A stretch of 59,105 nt of DNA from Marinibaculum pumilum. GTDB taxonomy: Bacteria > Pseudomonadota > Alphaproteobacteria > Ferrovibrionales > Ferrovibrionaceae. The stretch covers positions 1 through 59,105 of the forward strand of contig NZ_JBHRTR010000032.1 in NCBI RefSeq assembly GCF_042646425.1, in the 5' to 3' direction. The notes under the pieces were generated by a model. It was not told where the DNA came from and searched no databases. It saw nothing but the letters and a program-made list of their open reading frames with translations. Both the position numbers and the translations under genes were made by a program. Of this stretch, positions 35,101 to 43,774 are shown piece by piece. Position 1 is the first letter of the stretch. Each line of letters opens with the position of its first letter.

Positions 35101-37176
35101 CAGCGGCAGCGCATCGCCTTTATCGCGCAGAACTATGCCGAGCCGGTGCTGATCTACCTCCTGAACCTGCGGGTGGATGTCGCCGGCGTCGACATCCAGG
35201 TGCTCACCAAGTGGACGAAGATCAGCCAGGACCTGTCGCGCTACCAGGCGAAGGTGCCCGACAGCCCGATCGTCCAGCTGGAGAACTACATCTCCGGGCC
35301 GATGGCCGAAGTCAGCTCCGCCAATTGCCAGCCGGCGGTCGCCGACCTCGCCGGCATGGACGCGCAGGACTTCTTCGTGGCGAAGCTGCGCAGCCTGAGT
35401 TCGGCCTTCGCCTCGCGCTGCTTCGACCTCGCCAACCTGCAGGTCGCCGGCGGCTTCGACGCGATCGCCAATGCCTTCAACCGGAACCTGGCCGGGCAGT
35501 TCCCCTTCGCCGCCGCGCCGCCCGCGGCGGGACAGGGCGGCGAGGCCTCGCTGTCCGGAGTGCTGCGCTACCTGAACCAGTTCAACGTCTACATGAACCA
35601 GGGCGCCGGCGATCCCGCCCGCTGGGCGAATGTCGCCGCCGATGTCCGCAAGCCGGCGCTGAGCTTCCTGGACCAGATGGATGCGGTGAACGAGGTGTTC
35701 GCGGCCGGCATCACCGGCCAGGGCAGCCAGACCAGTTTCAGCTACGACCTGCAGGTCGGCTTCCGCGCGGAACGCCAGCTGGAGATCGGCGCCGGCCAGC
35801 TGGTGGAATGGTCGCTCAGCTCCGGCTCGACCAAGGTTGACCAGTTCACCGCGGCCAACCGCCTGCCCTGGAAGTTCGGCGACCCGATCACGGTCTCCTT
35901 CACCTGGGCGCTGAACGGCCAGACCCGCCCCAGCCGCGGCAAGGATTCGCCGGCGAACTTCGTGATCGCCGAACGCACCGCGAGCTTCGAGTACAAGGGC
36001 GACTGGGCGCTGTTCGAACTGCTCAGCGCGCAGCGCATGTCGTCCGACCTGCAGGGGCCGGACAGCGGCAGCACCGGCACCGTCCTGCAGTTCGACATCC
36101 CGATCGAGCCGTTCACCGATCCGGACGAGGATTCCGACCCGCTGCCCGCCGACAGCCTGCCGAAGGCCGCACGCCTGTTCATCGAGCTGACCGTGTTCGG
36201 TTCCAAGGACCAGGGCACGCCGCGGATCCAGGTCCCGGACTTCCCGACCGCGGCGCCGTCGCCCAAGAGCCCGGCCGCCGGGTCGGCAGCCAGCGCCTCA
36301 TCCGGCAGCGGAACAACTGCCGCTGCGGGCGCCGCCAGCCGCGCCGTCAGCACCCAGGCATTGCCGGCGGGCAGCGGCGGCGCTGCCGGAACGCCGGCGG
36401 GCGGGCAGGGCGCCGCCGCGCCGACCGGGCGTCCGCGGCCGATCTATCCGACCGGCACCGGCACTGGTACGGGCGGCGCCGGTACTGGAAGCGGCGGCAC
36501 GGCAAGCGGCGGCACGGGAGCCGCGCCGACCGGTGCCGGCACCACGTCTGGCAGCGGCGCTGCAGGCAGTTCCTCCTGGCGGGGCAGCGGCAATACCCAG
36601 TCGACATCGACCAGCGGCTCGGGCAGCTCGGCCGGCGGCCGGCCGCCTTCGGCACTCACCATGTACGACCTGTGGCGCGACACTGCGCCCGCGGTCGTCG
36701 GCGACCTCGATCCGCTGGGGCCGGCCGGCAGTGGCTACGACCCGCCGCCCGGCGGCGGCTGGGCGGCGGACGCCTATGATGCCGCCTGGGCGCGGCTGCA
36801 GCGCGAGCGGGCCGCCTGGTCCGGACGGCCGTGGCGCGAGCCGCGGCAGTGGGACGGCAGCCAGGGCCAGGGCTCTTATGGCCAGGGTGCTTATGGCCAG
36901 GGTGGCTACGGCCAGGGTGGCTACGGCCAGGGCTACGGCCAGGGTGGCTATGGCCAGGGCGGCTATGGCGGCGATGGCTATCCGATGCAGGGACCGCAGG
37001 GCCTGACCTACGACGCGCAGCGGCTCTGGCCGCGCAGCGGCGTCTTCGGGCCGCAGGACGGACGGGTGCCGGCGCCGCCTTCGGGCGAGTTGGACGGGGC
37101 CTTCTACAGGCGCGCGGACGGTTTTCCGGCAGCCCCGCCGGACGGCGTCTTCCGCCGGTTGTTCGACGGCAATTAG
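32140..37176 (+). CDS. tssM: T6SS membrane subunit TssM (IcmF) with extended low-complexity tail
   Basis: 1678 residues, clearly longer than the usual 1100-1300. One N-terminal TM (WLWIVLAVVILLGCAFLIWQ, 13-37), an NTPase domain with Walker A GESGVGKS (98-105), a second TM near 399-420 (ALLVLAVAGVWYTDTWL), then a long periplasmic domain. Canonical TssM has two TM segments before the NTPase domain; only one is visible, and an in-frame stop just upstream rules out a longer start. From about residue 1367 the sequence turns into Gly/Ala/Ser/Thr-rich linkers, an Arg/Trp-bearing segment, and GQGGY-type repeats (1575-1612). With TssJ and TssL it makes the trans-envelope channel. tssA starts 26 nt downstream. 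Confidence 0.95.
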   Translation: MEGIRNFVLSLGPLPLWLWIVLAVVILLGCAFLIWQLWRFGARRAGVPEEAEEEAPKPANAFLPQAIREAFVDAHRWLRSVFPGRDYKYAAPVFLMLGESGVGKSTLLRSVGMGRALREGQESEPVNWYFFDRGAIIDSRGDVLGLGDDPASDTGPWDTLIQAFQNYRPERPLDGLIVVVPVTDFVGSGRLSKEEVMAKAEALHRRIGRLQNRVGMQLPIYLVISKCDALEGFGAAAALFGDQTRDEALGWSSPYSPDSAFVPTWTGEAVDTIYEKVSEAIVEALAVSAEEGDSGQAFLFPGSIRRMEEGLRPFLANLLRVSAYNRSGSLRGIYLTGTPYGSQVADEFSIRDFGTQSGGMTPIFARGLLDRKIFPEYALARPYSLSLLSSNRNVRVAQGAMAALLVLAVAGVWYTDTWLSRTTQDLSNVAEGVLRKVRSLDEARAAGLRPDQKLLEQSTLPLLLSLGDAERSNLISLAVPGSWISTLPDEVDRMLDQAFQVILFRSMHDSLVARLENIEDQAETEKQDILSANSGSSQSAANDPRQFAPYPDYAILTDYVSDLQALSRNVDLYNSLRTADSTFAVSSVVEYLYGLQLSDQFFANVGSQLFDGARGRITPIDVTDYQQQAQKGIADLSQAFFADLQGRYDLLSNAEELVKLIDQAGVSREPISSLQILKQTEALALQIKASVQSGRYDWALGPQLDLGGTFGSVTDRIRATALLGPDVADALQSQARQAYTDFRSALLQTVSRTIGPIFVENNGSITVSPALQELDQRLSGLPNLLAATSVGGGMTAVELPTSPPPGTYVLWDIQTLDDAVDASRRLATLELQSSGAGSGGGGSGGGATGGASSGGVGRIINREIAGRLISSVAQAATLQRLPYSSGSLGYESLVAQRVENFSQAATRLDRIIAFFDALGADGFRDQIQRLQAQSAYSILSGADDLLKQASAYEPRSGDFGWWDGSAGAAYQAYGVSGKGELTGYLGLQRQRIAFIAQNYAEPVLIYLLNLRVDVAGVDIQVLTKWTKISQDLSRYQAKVPDSPIVQLENYISGPMAEVSSANCQPAVADLAGMDAQDFFVAKLRSLSSAFASRCFDLANLQVAGGFDAIANAFNRNLAGQFPFAAAPPAAGQGGEASLSGVLRYLNQFNVYMNQGAGDPARWANVAADVRKPALSFLDQMDAVNEVFAAGITGQGSQTSFSYDLQVGFRAERQLEIGAGQLVEWSLSSGSTKVDQFTAANRLPWKFGDPITVSFTWALNGQTRPSRGKDSPANFVIAERTASFEYKGDWALFELLSAQRMSSDLQGPDSGSTGTVLQFDIPIEPFTDPDEDSDPLPADSLPKAARLFIELTVFGSKDQGTPRIQVPDFPTAAPSPKSPAAGSAASASSGSGTTAAAGAASRAVSTQALPAGSGGAAGTPAGGQGAAAPTGRPRPIYPTGTGTGTGGAGTGSGGTASGGTGAAPTGAGTTSGSGAAGSSSWRGSGNTQSTSTSGSGSSAGGRPPSALTMYDLWRDTAPAVVGDLDPLGPAGSGYDPPPGGGWAADAYDAAWARLQRERAAWSGRPWREPRQWDGSQGQGSYGQGAYGQGGYGQGGYGQGYGQGGYGQGGYGGDGYPMQGPQGLTYDAQRLWPRSGVFGPQDGRVPAPPSGELDGAFYRRADGFPAAPPDGVFRRLFDGN
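36864..36975 (+). repeat. GQGGY-coding tandem repeats in tssM
   Basis: Seven to eight units of about 15 nt (GGCCAGGGTGGCTAC and variants) encode GQGSY/GQGAY/GQGGY motifs in the TssM tail. One unit is shortened by a codon. Confidence 0.85.
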
Positions 37177-37202
37177 GGCCGCAGAGACTGTGATGAGGAA
37201 CG

Positions 37203-38357
37203 ATGGCCGAAGCCGCGCAGGTCGTTGACCTTGAGAAGATCCTGACGCCGATCCCGGGGGAGTCCCCGGCCGGCCGGTCGCTGTTCTATGAGCCGGTCTA
37301 TGACGATATCAAGGAGGCCCGGCGCGAGGACAATCCGGACCTGCCGACAGGGGTCTGGCAGAAGCCCCTGAAAGTCGCGAACTGGTCGAACGTCATCGAT
37401 CGCTGCGCGAAGGCGCTGGCCAAGGATTCCAAGGACCTGCAGCTGGCCGCATGGCTGACCGAGGCGATGGGCAAGGCCTGGTTCCTGGACGGGCTGCAGC
37501 ACGGCTTCCGGATCATCGCCGGGATCTCCGACCGCTTCTGGGAGGGGATGTTCCCGGAGATCGACGATGACGACGACCTGGAGGCCCGCGAGCGGATCCT
37601 GGAATGGATGGACGAGCAGCTGCCCTTCACCCTGCTGTTCATGCCGATCACCGATCCCGGCAATCCGATGGCGGAGGACTATACCTGGATCCAGTGGCGC
37701 GACGCGGTGCGCCGCGAGCAGGCCCTGGCAGCCAACAAGGCCGTCGACAATGCCGACGACGAGAGCATCCCGACGAAGGACAAGATCCTGCAGAGCGTGG
37801 CGCTGACCGGGCTGCCGTTCCTGAAGGCGCGCCTGGCGGAGATCGCCGACACGCAGGCCGCGCTGAAGGAGATGTCGGACGTGCTGGACGCCAAGTTCGG
37901 CAAGTACGGCGCGCCCGCCCTGCGCAAGGTGGGGCGGGAGCTGGACGAGCTCAAGATGTGGTTCGACCAGGAGCTGGCGAAGCGCCCCGAGGAAGAGGAG
38001 GAGCCGGAGGCGGAGGAAGAGCCCGCGCCGGCGCCCGACGACGCGGCGGTACCGGCCGAGGGCGAGGCCGCGCCAGAGGCGCCCGCCGCCGGGGCCACGG
38101 CCCGCACGGTGAAGTCGGGCGGCGCCTTCCGGCTGGCCAGCCGCGACGACGCCTATGCCATGCTGAAGGCGGCCACCGACTATCTGATGGAAGCCGATCC
38201 GCATAGCCCGACCCCCTATCTGGTCCGGCGGGCGATCGCTTTCCGCGACATGTCGTTCACCGACCTTCTCGAAGAACTCGTCGACGACGAAAGACAGCGG
38301 AACCATCTGTTCCGCCTGATGGGGCTCGGCGAAGGAGGGTCACCGACAACAGACTAA
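37203..38357 (+). CDS. tssA: T6SS sheath-assembly protein TssA (ImpA)
   Basis: 384 residues with the ImpA N-terminal domain: ILTPIPGESPAGRSLFYEPV, a helical region with WLTEAMGKAWFLDGLQHGFR, and FWEGMFPEIDDDDDLEAR. The middle is helical, then a Glu/Ala/Pro-rich linker (about 258-300), and a short C-terminal helical domain (RDDAYAMLKAATDYLMEADP, SPTPYLVRRAIAFRDMSF) of the kind that oligomerises into the assembly cap. AGGAA stands before the ATG. It begins the second half of the operon. Confidence 0.93.
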   Translation: MAEAAQVVDLEKILTPIPGESPAGRSLFYEPVYDDIKEARREDNPDLPTGVWQKPLKVANWSNVIDRCAKALAKDSKDLQLAAWLTEAMGKAWFLDGLQHGFRIIAGISDRFWEGMFPEIDDDDDLEARERILEWMDEQLPFTLLFMPITDPGNPMAEDYTWIQWRDAVRREQALAANKAVDNADDESIPTKDKILQSVALTGLPFLKARLAEIADTQAALKEMSDVLDAKFGKYGAPALRKVGRELDELKMWFDQELAKRPEEEEEPEAEEEPAPAPDDAAVPAEGEAAPEAPAAGATARTVKSGGAFRLASRDDAYAMLKAATDYLMEADPHSPTPYLVRRAIAFRDMSFTDLLEELVDDERQRNHLFRLMGLGEGGSPTTD

Positions 38358-38546
38358 TTTGTCATGAAGTCTCCAAGATTTCGCCCAGATCCGCCTATAC
38401 ATGGTTCATTGCAAGGCCGGAGCGTCGGTGCGAGAGTGACGAAAGGCAAGGTTGGTTGCGGGTTTCCGCACCAGGTCATGGGGGTCCGGTCCTGCCGCTC
38501 GGGACAGTCCGCGACGGACGATCGGAACCGGTAGAGGAGAGGGAAA

Positions 38547-39122
38547 ATGGCCGAAAGCACTCAGAAAAAGCTTTCCCGGGTACGCCCGCCGCGCGTGCAG
38601 ATTACCTACGACGTCGAGATCGGTGACGCGATCGAGAAGCGCGAACTGCCCTTCGTCGTGGGCATCATGTCGGACCTGACCGGCAAGTCGAAGGTGCCGA
38701 TGCAGAAGCTTCGTGACCGCAAGTTCACGGAGATCGACCGCGACAACATCAACGACGTGATGTCCTCCCTGGCGCCGCGTGCGGCCTTCCAGGTGGACAA
38801 CAAGCTGGCCAATGACGGCACCAAGCTGAATGTCGAGGTCAACTTCCGCAACATGGAAGACTTCGACCCGGTCAACGTGATCGGCCAGGTGAAGCCGCTG
38901 AACGAGCTCTTGAAGGCGCGGCGCAAGCTGAACGACCTGCTGGCCAAGCTGGACGGCAATGACGAACTGGACGGCATCCTGGCGGACGTGATCGGCAATA
39001 CCGAGCGTCAGCAGGAGGTGCGCTCCGCGGTGGCCTCCATGGCACCGGCCCAGGAGGACGAGGACGACAGCACGGACGGCGACGCCCCGTCCGAGGACAA
39101 TCCGGAAGAGCCGCGGGCCTGA
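38547..39122 (+). CDS. tssB: T6SS contractile sheath small subunit TssB (VipA)
   Basis: 191 residues. RVRPPRVQITYDVEIGD, ELPFVVGIMSDLTGKS and a DFDPVNVIGQVKPLNELLKAR block are TssB hallmarks. The final ~25 residues are very acidic (QEDEDDSTDGDAPSEDNPEE), beyond the usual end of the fold. It polymerises with TssC into the sheath recycled by ClpV. The 189 nt upstream, relatively AT-rich, contain TATACA at 38396-38401, which could be the -10 of an internal promoter, without a good -35. Ribosome site AGGAGAGGG precedes the ATG. Confidence 0.96.
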   Translation: MAESTQKKLSRVRPPRVQITYDVEIGDAIEKRELPFVVGIMSDLTGKSKVPMQKLRDRKFTEIDRDNINDVMSSLAPRAAFQVDNKLANDGTKLNVEVNFRNMEDFDPVNVIGQVKPLNELLKARRKLNDLLAKLDGNDELDGILADVIGNTERQQEVRSAVASMAPAQEDEDDSTDGDAPSEDNPEEPRA

Positions 39123-39157
39123 GGGCCAGGTCCTACAGAGTGAAGGGATAGCAGGGA

Positions 39158-40615
39158 ATGGCTGAGGCACAGCAGAGCAGCTCGGGCGGAATCCTGGAGC
39201 AGATCATCGAAGAAGGCCATATGGCCTCCACCGACGAACAGAAGGCCTATGCGTCCGACCTGATCACCGCGTTCGTCGATCAGGTGCTGGCCGACGAGGA
39301 GACGCCGACCAAGGATGCGGCGACCCTGATCAACGCGCGCATCGCAGAGCTGGACGATCTGATCAGCCTGCAGCTGAACGAGATCATGCATCACCCGGAA
39401 TTCCAGCAGCTGGAATCCGCCTGGCGGGGCCTGTCCTTCCTGGTGATGAACACCGAGACCAGCACCCGGCTGAAGCTCCGCCTCCTGCCGATCAAGCGGG
39501 ACGAGCTGCAGAAGGACCTGGAGAAGGCGGTCGAGTTCGACCAGAGCAACCTGTTCAAGAAGCTCTACGAGGAAGAGTACGGCACCTTCGGCGGCAGCCC
39601 GTTCAGCTGCCTGATCGGCGACTTCGAGTTCGGCCGTCATCCGAAGGACATCGCCCTGCTGGAGATGATTTCCGGCGTGGCGGCGGCGGCGCATGCACCG
39701 TTCATCGCGGCGGCCTCGCCGAAGCTGTTCGACCTGCCGAGCTTCACCGACCTGGGCAATCCGCGCGACCTGGCGAAGCTGTTCGAGAGCACCGAGCTGC
39801 TGAAGTGGCGCTCCTTCCGGGAGAGCGAGGACAGCCGCTATGTCGTCCTGACCCTGCCGCGGGCGCTGCTGCGCCTGCCCTACGGGCCGGACACTGTGCC
39901 GGTCGAGGAGATCAACTTCGTCGAGGATGTCGACGGGCGCGACCACTCCAAGTACCTGTGGGGCAACCCGGCCTTCGTCCTGGGCCAGCGCATCACCGAC
40001 GCCTTCGCCAAGTATGGCTGGACGGCGGCGATCCGCGGCGTCGAGGGTGGCGGCCTGGTGGAGGGCCTGCCGGCGCATACCTTCCACACCGACGAGGGCG
40101 ATATCGCGCTGAAATGCCCGACCGAGATCGCGATCACGGACCGGCGCGAAAAGGAGCTGTCGGACCTGGGCTTCATCTCGCTCGTGCACTGCAAGGGCAC
40201 GGACAAGGCGGCCTTCTTCGGCGGCCAGACGGCCAACAAGCCGAAGGTCTACAACACCGACTTCGCCAATGCGAACGCCCGGATTTCCGCGATGCTGCCC
40301 TACATCATGGCCTCGTCGCGGTTCGCCCACTACTTCAAGGTGATCATGCGGGACAAGATCGGCTCCTTCATGACCGCCGGCCAGGTGCAGAACTTCCTGC
40401 AGACCTGGATCTCCCAATACGTCCTGCTGGACGACAATGCCAGCCAGGAATCCAAGGCACGTTTCCCGCTCCGCGAGGCGCGTGTGGACGTGAAGGAAGT
40501 GCCGGGCAAGCCCGGCGTCTACACGGCCACCGCCTTCCTGCGGCCGCATTTCCAGCTGGAGGAGCTGTCCGCTTCGATCCGGCTGGTGTCCGAACTGCCG
40601 CCGCCGGCCGCGTAA
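39158..40615 (+). CDS. tssC: T6SS contractile sheath large subunit TssC (VipB)
   Basis: 485 residues. The strongly conserved LESAWRGLSFLVMNTET, YGTFGGSPFSCLIGDFEF, LPRALLRLPYGPDT, FHTDEGDIALKCPTEIAITD and a C-terminal sheath domain ending in LVSELPP are all present, and length is normal. It interlocks with TssB, whose gene ends 35 nt upstream. Downstream lies a 227-nt hairpin-rich stretch before hcp, which may separate sheath and Hcp expression levels. Confidence 0.97.
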   Translation: MAEAQQSSSGGILEQIIEEGHMASTDEQKAYASDLITAFVDQVLADEETPTKDAATLINARIAELDDLISLQLNEIMHHPEFQQLESAWRGLSFLVMNTETSTRLKLRLLPIKRDELQKDLEKAVEFDQSNLFKKLYEEEYGTFGGSPFSCLIGDFEFGRHPKDIALLEMISGVAAAAHAPFIAAASPKLFDLPSFTDLGNPRDLAKLFESTELLKWRSFRESEDSRYVVLTLPRALLRLPYGPDTVPVEEINFVEDVDGRDHSKYLWGNPAFVLGQRITDAFAKYGWTAAIRGVEGGGLVEGLPAHTFHTDEGDIALKCPTEIAITDRREKELSDLGFISLVHCKGTDKAAFFGGQTANKPKVYNTDFANANARISAMLPYIMASSRFAHYFKVIMRDKIGSFMTAGQVQNFLQTWISQYVLLDDNASQESKARFPLREARVDVKEVPGKPGVYTATAFLRPHFQLEELSASIRLVSELPPPAA

Positions 40616-40647
40616 GGCCCGGCGCCAGTCCGACCTTCGCCGGCTCA

Positions 40648-40769
40648 GGGACCCGGCCGGAACGCAGCCGGCCGGGTCCCCGGAGAGGCCAGTAGCGGGG
40701 ACAGATGCGCCCCGCCTTTGGGGAAAGGCCCCGCCTACGGGGACTGGAGGGGATCCGTCCACGGATCCC
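40648..40769 (+). promoter_or_regulatory. Array of four hairpins between tssC and hcp
   Basis: A perfect 13-bp stem (GGGACCCGGCCGG 40648-40660 with CCGGCCGGGTCCC 40668-40680) is followed by two CCCC-N6-GGGG mini-hairpins (40710-40723 and 40729-40742), and a 9-bp stem GGGATCCGT/ACGGATCCC (40750-40769). None has a strong T-run, so processing, attenuation or 5' stabilisation of hcp mRNA is more likely than full termination. Confidence 0.6.
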
Positions 40770-40842
40770 TTCGCAGGGGGATTTTATCTTGGGGACCGTC
40801 TGACCCGACACGGGCAGGCGGCGAAGCAAAGGAGCGAAGACA

Positions 40843-41382
40843 ATGGCACAGTCCGAGAACAGCTACACCCAGGTCACCGATGTCCCGATGGACGGTGGTG
40901 AGTACATCTTCATCGACGCGGGCTCCGACCTGAAGGGTGAGTCCAAGACCGACGGCTTCGCCGATCAGATCGTGGCCTTCAATGTCGAGGCCGAACTGAC
41001 GATGCCGCTGCGCGACGCCTCCAAGGGCTCGGGCGGCCGCACCGCCGGCAAGCCCTCCACCAGCAACTGGGTGATTTCCAAGGTGATGGACCTGTCCTCC
41101 ACCGGCTGGGCGAAGAACCTGGTCCAGGGCAAGTCGATCGACTCGATCAAGATCACCTGGGTCCGCTATGAGGGCGGCGCGGCGAAGAAGATCCGCGAAG
41201 TGACCCTGAAGAAGGCGATGGTCGCCGGCGTGAAGACCGGCGGCTGGACCGACATGCCGGTGGAGCAGATCACCGTGCAGCCGGGCGAGATCGAGGACAC
41301 CTACACGCAGCAGGACGAGACGGCCACCGCGAAGGGCTCCAAGAACTGGGGCTACAACTTCCTGGAAGGCAAGTCGGCCTGA
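40843..41382 (+). CDS. hcp: T6SS tube protein Hcp (TssD)
   Basis: 179 residues, a one-domain Hcp: EYIFIDAGSDLKGESKTDGF near the N-terminus, ISKVMDLSSTGWAKNLVQGK, and KNWGYNFLEGKSA at the end. Hexamers stack to form the inner tube pushed out by the sheath. AAGGAG (40829-40834) lies 8 nt from the ATG, the best ribosome site in the operon. It is bracketed by hairpins on both sides (40648-40769 and 41409-41436), which fits a separately dosed, abundant protein. No C-terminal toxin extension. Confidence 0.95.
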   Translation: MAQSENSYTQVTDVPMDGGEYIFIDAGSDLKGESKTDGFADQIVAFNVEAELTMPLRDASKGSGGRTAGKPSTSNWVISKVMDLSSTGWAKNLVQGKSIDSIKITWVRYEGGAAKKIREVTLKKAMVAGVKTGGWTDMPVEQITVQPGEIEDTYTQQDETATAKGSKNWGYNFLEGKSA

Positions 41383-41408
41383 TCCGACGTTTTCCGATCG
41401 GACGCTCT

Positions 41409-41436
41409 GGGGCCGGGATCACGCGATCCCGGCCCC
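41409..41436 (+). terminator. Strong hairpin after hcp
   Basis: GGGGCCGGGATC (41409-41420), loop ACGC, GATCCCGGCCCC (41425-41436): a perfect 12-bp stem followed by GTTCGTCC, so the T-tract is poor. It probably reduces read-through from hcp into tssE or stabilises the hcp 3' end. Confidence 0.6.
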
Positions 41437-41492
41437 GTTCGTCCGCCTGACGGGGTTTCAAGGGGGCGCACCTTCTGGGTGCAGTGGGGGTC

Positions 41493-41969
41493 ATGGCACG
41501 CACGACATACACGCCGGGCGCACCAGTCCTGCTGTTCGACCGCCTGGTCGACGACGATCCGAAGCGGCCCAGCGAGCCGCAGCCCTATCGCTTCTACGAT
41601 CTGGACGGCCTCACCGATTCCATCGCGCGGGAGGCGCAGCGGATCCTCAACTGCCGGCGGCCGATCTCGCGCGACCGGCAGGACCTCCAGGCGCTTGGCC
41701 TGGACGGCACCATCCTCACCTTCGGCCTGTCGGACCATGTGCTGGACAGTCCGGGCAGCATCGACGACCAGAAGTCGGTGTCCCGCGACATCGCCGCGGC
41801 GCTGAAGGCCTATGAGCCGCGGCTGCAGAACGTGCATGTCGAGACGGTGCCCAAGGATCGCTCCAAGTCCGGCCTGCAGGTCTTCATCAGCGGCACCATC
41901 GTCGCCGGCAAGGTGCGCGAGCAGTTCTCCTTCCCGGTGACCGTGGGCGGACAGGACGGCATTTCATGA
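41493..41969 (+). CDS. tssE: T6SS baseplate subunit TssE (gp25-like)
   Basis: 158 residues from ATG 41493; GTG 41484 would add three residues. PVLLFDRLVDDDPKRP and the gp25/lysozyme-like core (ILTFGLSDHVLDSPGS, SVSRDIAAALKAYEPRL, VHVETVP) fit TssE. It forms the baseplate wedge with TssF and TssG and starts sheath polymerisation. Its TGA overlaps the tssF ATG (ATGA), so the two are translationally coupled. Confidence 0.93.
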   Translation: MARTTYTPGAPVLLFDRLVDDDPKRPSEPQPYRFYDLDGLTDSIAREAQRILNCRRPISRDRQDLQALGLDGTILTFGLSDHVLDSPGSIDDQKSVSRDIAAALKAYEPRLQNVHVETVPKDRSKSGLQVFISGTIVAGKVREQFSFPVTVGGQDGIS

Positions 41970-43774
41970 CCCTGCGCGGCAGCTTCGACGAAGACCTGAT
42001 CGAACTGTTCCACGGGGAGCTCGACTATCTGCGCAGTGCCGGCGCGGACTTCGCCCGGAAATATCCGAAGCTCGCCTCGCGCCTCGACCTCGGCGGCAGC
42101 GAGAGCACCGACCCCCAGGTGGAGCGCCTGCTGGAAAGCTTCGCCTTCCTCACCGCGCGGCTGCAGAACCGCATCCATGCCGAGTTCCCGGAAGTCCCCT
42201 CGGCGCTGCTGCGGATCCTCTATCCGCATCTCTGCGATCCGGTGCCGCCGCTGGCGATCGCGCATTTCGGCATCTCCGCCGACGCGCCGCCGCCGCCCAC
42301 CGGGCTGACCGTCCCGCGGCAGACCTCCTTCTATGCCAGCGCCGACGACCGCACCTTCGTGCGCTTCCGCTCCTGCTACGAGGTCGACCTGCGGCCGGTG
42401 GAGATCGTCGACGTGTCGATCGTACCGGTGGCCGCCTTCGATTTCTTCGACGCCTCCCGCGTGGCCAGCGTGCTGCGCATTCGCATGACCGGGGTGGGGG
42501 AGGCGCTGTCCACCCTGCCGCTGGAGAAGCTGCGGGTGCATATCGCCGGCGACCGCCGCCAGGCGATGGACCTGCACGAGATCATCCTGTCGACGGTGGA
42601 GCAGGTCTACTTCGCCTCCACCGACGGCGAGCAGCGGGTGCGGGTCACCGGCGACGTGGTGCGCGAGGTCGGCTTCGCCGACGAGGAGGCGGTGCTCAAC
42701 GAGCATCCCTACACCCACCGCGCCTACGGCTTCCTGCAGGAATATTTCCACTTCCCCGAGAAGTTCCTGTTCTTCGACCTGCTGCAGCTCGACCGCCGGC
42801 CGGCGCTCGACACGGTGGACATCCTGCTGGGGCTGAACGCGCCGCCGCGCTCGCGCCTGGAACTGGACGAGACCTTCCTGCGGCTGGGCTGCACGCCGGT
42901 CATCAACCTGTTCCCGAAGACCGCGGAGCCGATCCGCATCGACCATACCCGCAGCCGCTTCCTGGTGGTGCCGGAGCTGGGCGGCGAGATGCACTACCAG
43001 ATCCATTCCGTGCTCTCGGTCTCGATCTCCTCCCCGGCGCAGCCGGAGGCGGTGGAGGTGCAGCCCTATTTCTCGTTCCAGCACGACTTCGCCCGCACCG
43101 AGCCGAGCGTCTTCTGGTTCGCCGCGCCGACCGCGGCGCGCGGCGGCCTGCCGGGCACCGACACCTATATCAGCTTCATCGAGGAGAATTTCCGCGCCGC
43201 CCGGCCGGCGGCGGAAACGGCGACCGTGCGCACCCTGTGCACCAACCGGGTGCTGGCGGAGCAGCTGCCGCCGCGGGCGGTGCTGCAGGCCGACCAGGAC
43301 ATCCCGGCGGAGGTGATGCTGCTGACCCGGCCGACGCCGCCGATTACGCAGCCCTATGACGGGCGCGACCTGTGGCGACTGGTATCGCAGCTGTCGCTGA
43401 ACCACCTGTCGCTGTCCAACGAGCAGGCCTCGCTGCGCGCGCTGCAGGAAATCCTGACCCTGTACTGTCCGCCGCACAAACCGGCCGCCGACCAGGAGAT
43501 CCGCGGCATCCGCTCGGTGCGCTGCCGGCCGATCGTGCGCCGCATCGGCGCCGATGCCTGGCGCGGCTTCTGCAGCGGCACCGGCATCACCCTGGAAGTC
43601 GACGAGCGCAACTTCGTCGGCGGCAATCCCTACATGCTGGCCAGCATCCTGAACCGCTTCTTCGCGCTCTATGCGGCCATCAACAGCTTTACCGAACTCA
43701 CCCTGGTGAGCACGCAGCGCGAAGGCGTCTGGAAGCGATGGCCACCGATCGTTGGCGACAAGGCATTGATGTAG
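41966..43774 (+). CDS. tssF: T6SS baseplate subunit TssF
   Basis: 602 residues, the usual size. The N-terminal block FDEDLIELFHGELDYLRSAG ... FARKYPKLASRLDLGG, RIHAEFPEVPSALLRILYPH and the late FCSGTGITLEVDERNFVGG ... LASILNRFFALYAAINSFTE are diagnostic. Two copies pair with TssG in each baseplate wedge. It overlaps tssE by 4 nt and tssG by 37 nt. Confidence 0.96.
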   Translation: MTLRGSFDEDLIELFHGELDYLRSAGADFARKYPKLASRLDLGGSESTDPQVERLLESFAFLTARLQNRIHAEFPEVPSALLRILYPHLCDPVPPLAIAHFGISADAPPPPTGLTVPRQTSFYASADDRTFVRFRSCYEVDLRPVEIVDVSIVPVAAFDFFDASRVASVLRIRMTGVGEALSTLPLEKLRVHIAGDRRQAMDLHEIILSTVEQVYFASTDGEQRVRVTGDVVREVGFADEEAVLNEHPYTHRAYGFLQEYFHFPEKFLFFDLLQLDRRPALDTVDILLGLNAPPRSRLELDETFLRLGCTPVINLFPKTAEPIRIDHTRSRFLVVPELGGEMHYQIHSVLSVSISSPAQPEAVEVQPYFSFQHDFARTEPSVFWFAAPTAARGGLPGTDTYISFIEENFRAARPAAETATVRTLCTNRVLAEQLPPRAVLQADQDIPAEVMLLTRPTPPITQPYDGRDLWRLVSQLSLNHLSLSNEQASLRALQEILTLYCPPHKPAADQEIRGIRSVRCRPIVRRIGADAWRGFCSGTGITLEVDERNFVGGNPYMLASILNRFFALYAAINSFTELTLVSTQREGVWKRWPPIVGDKALM

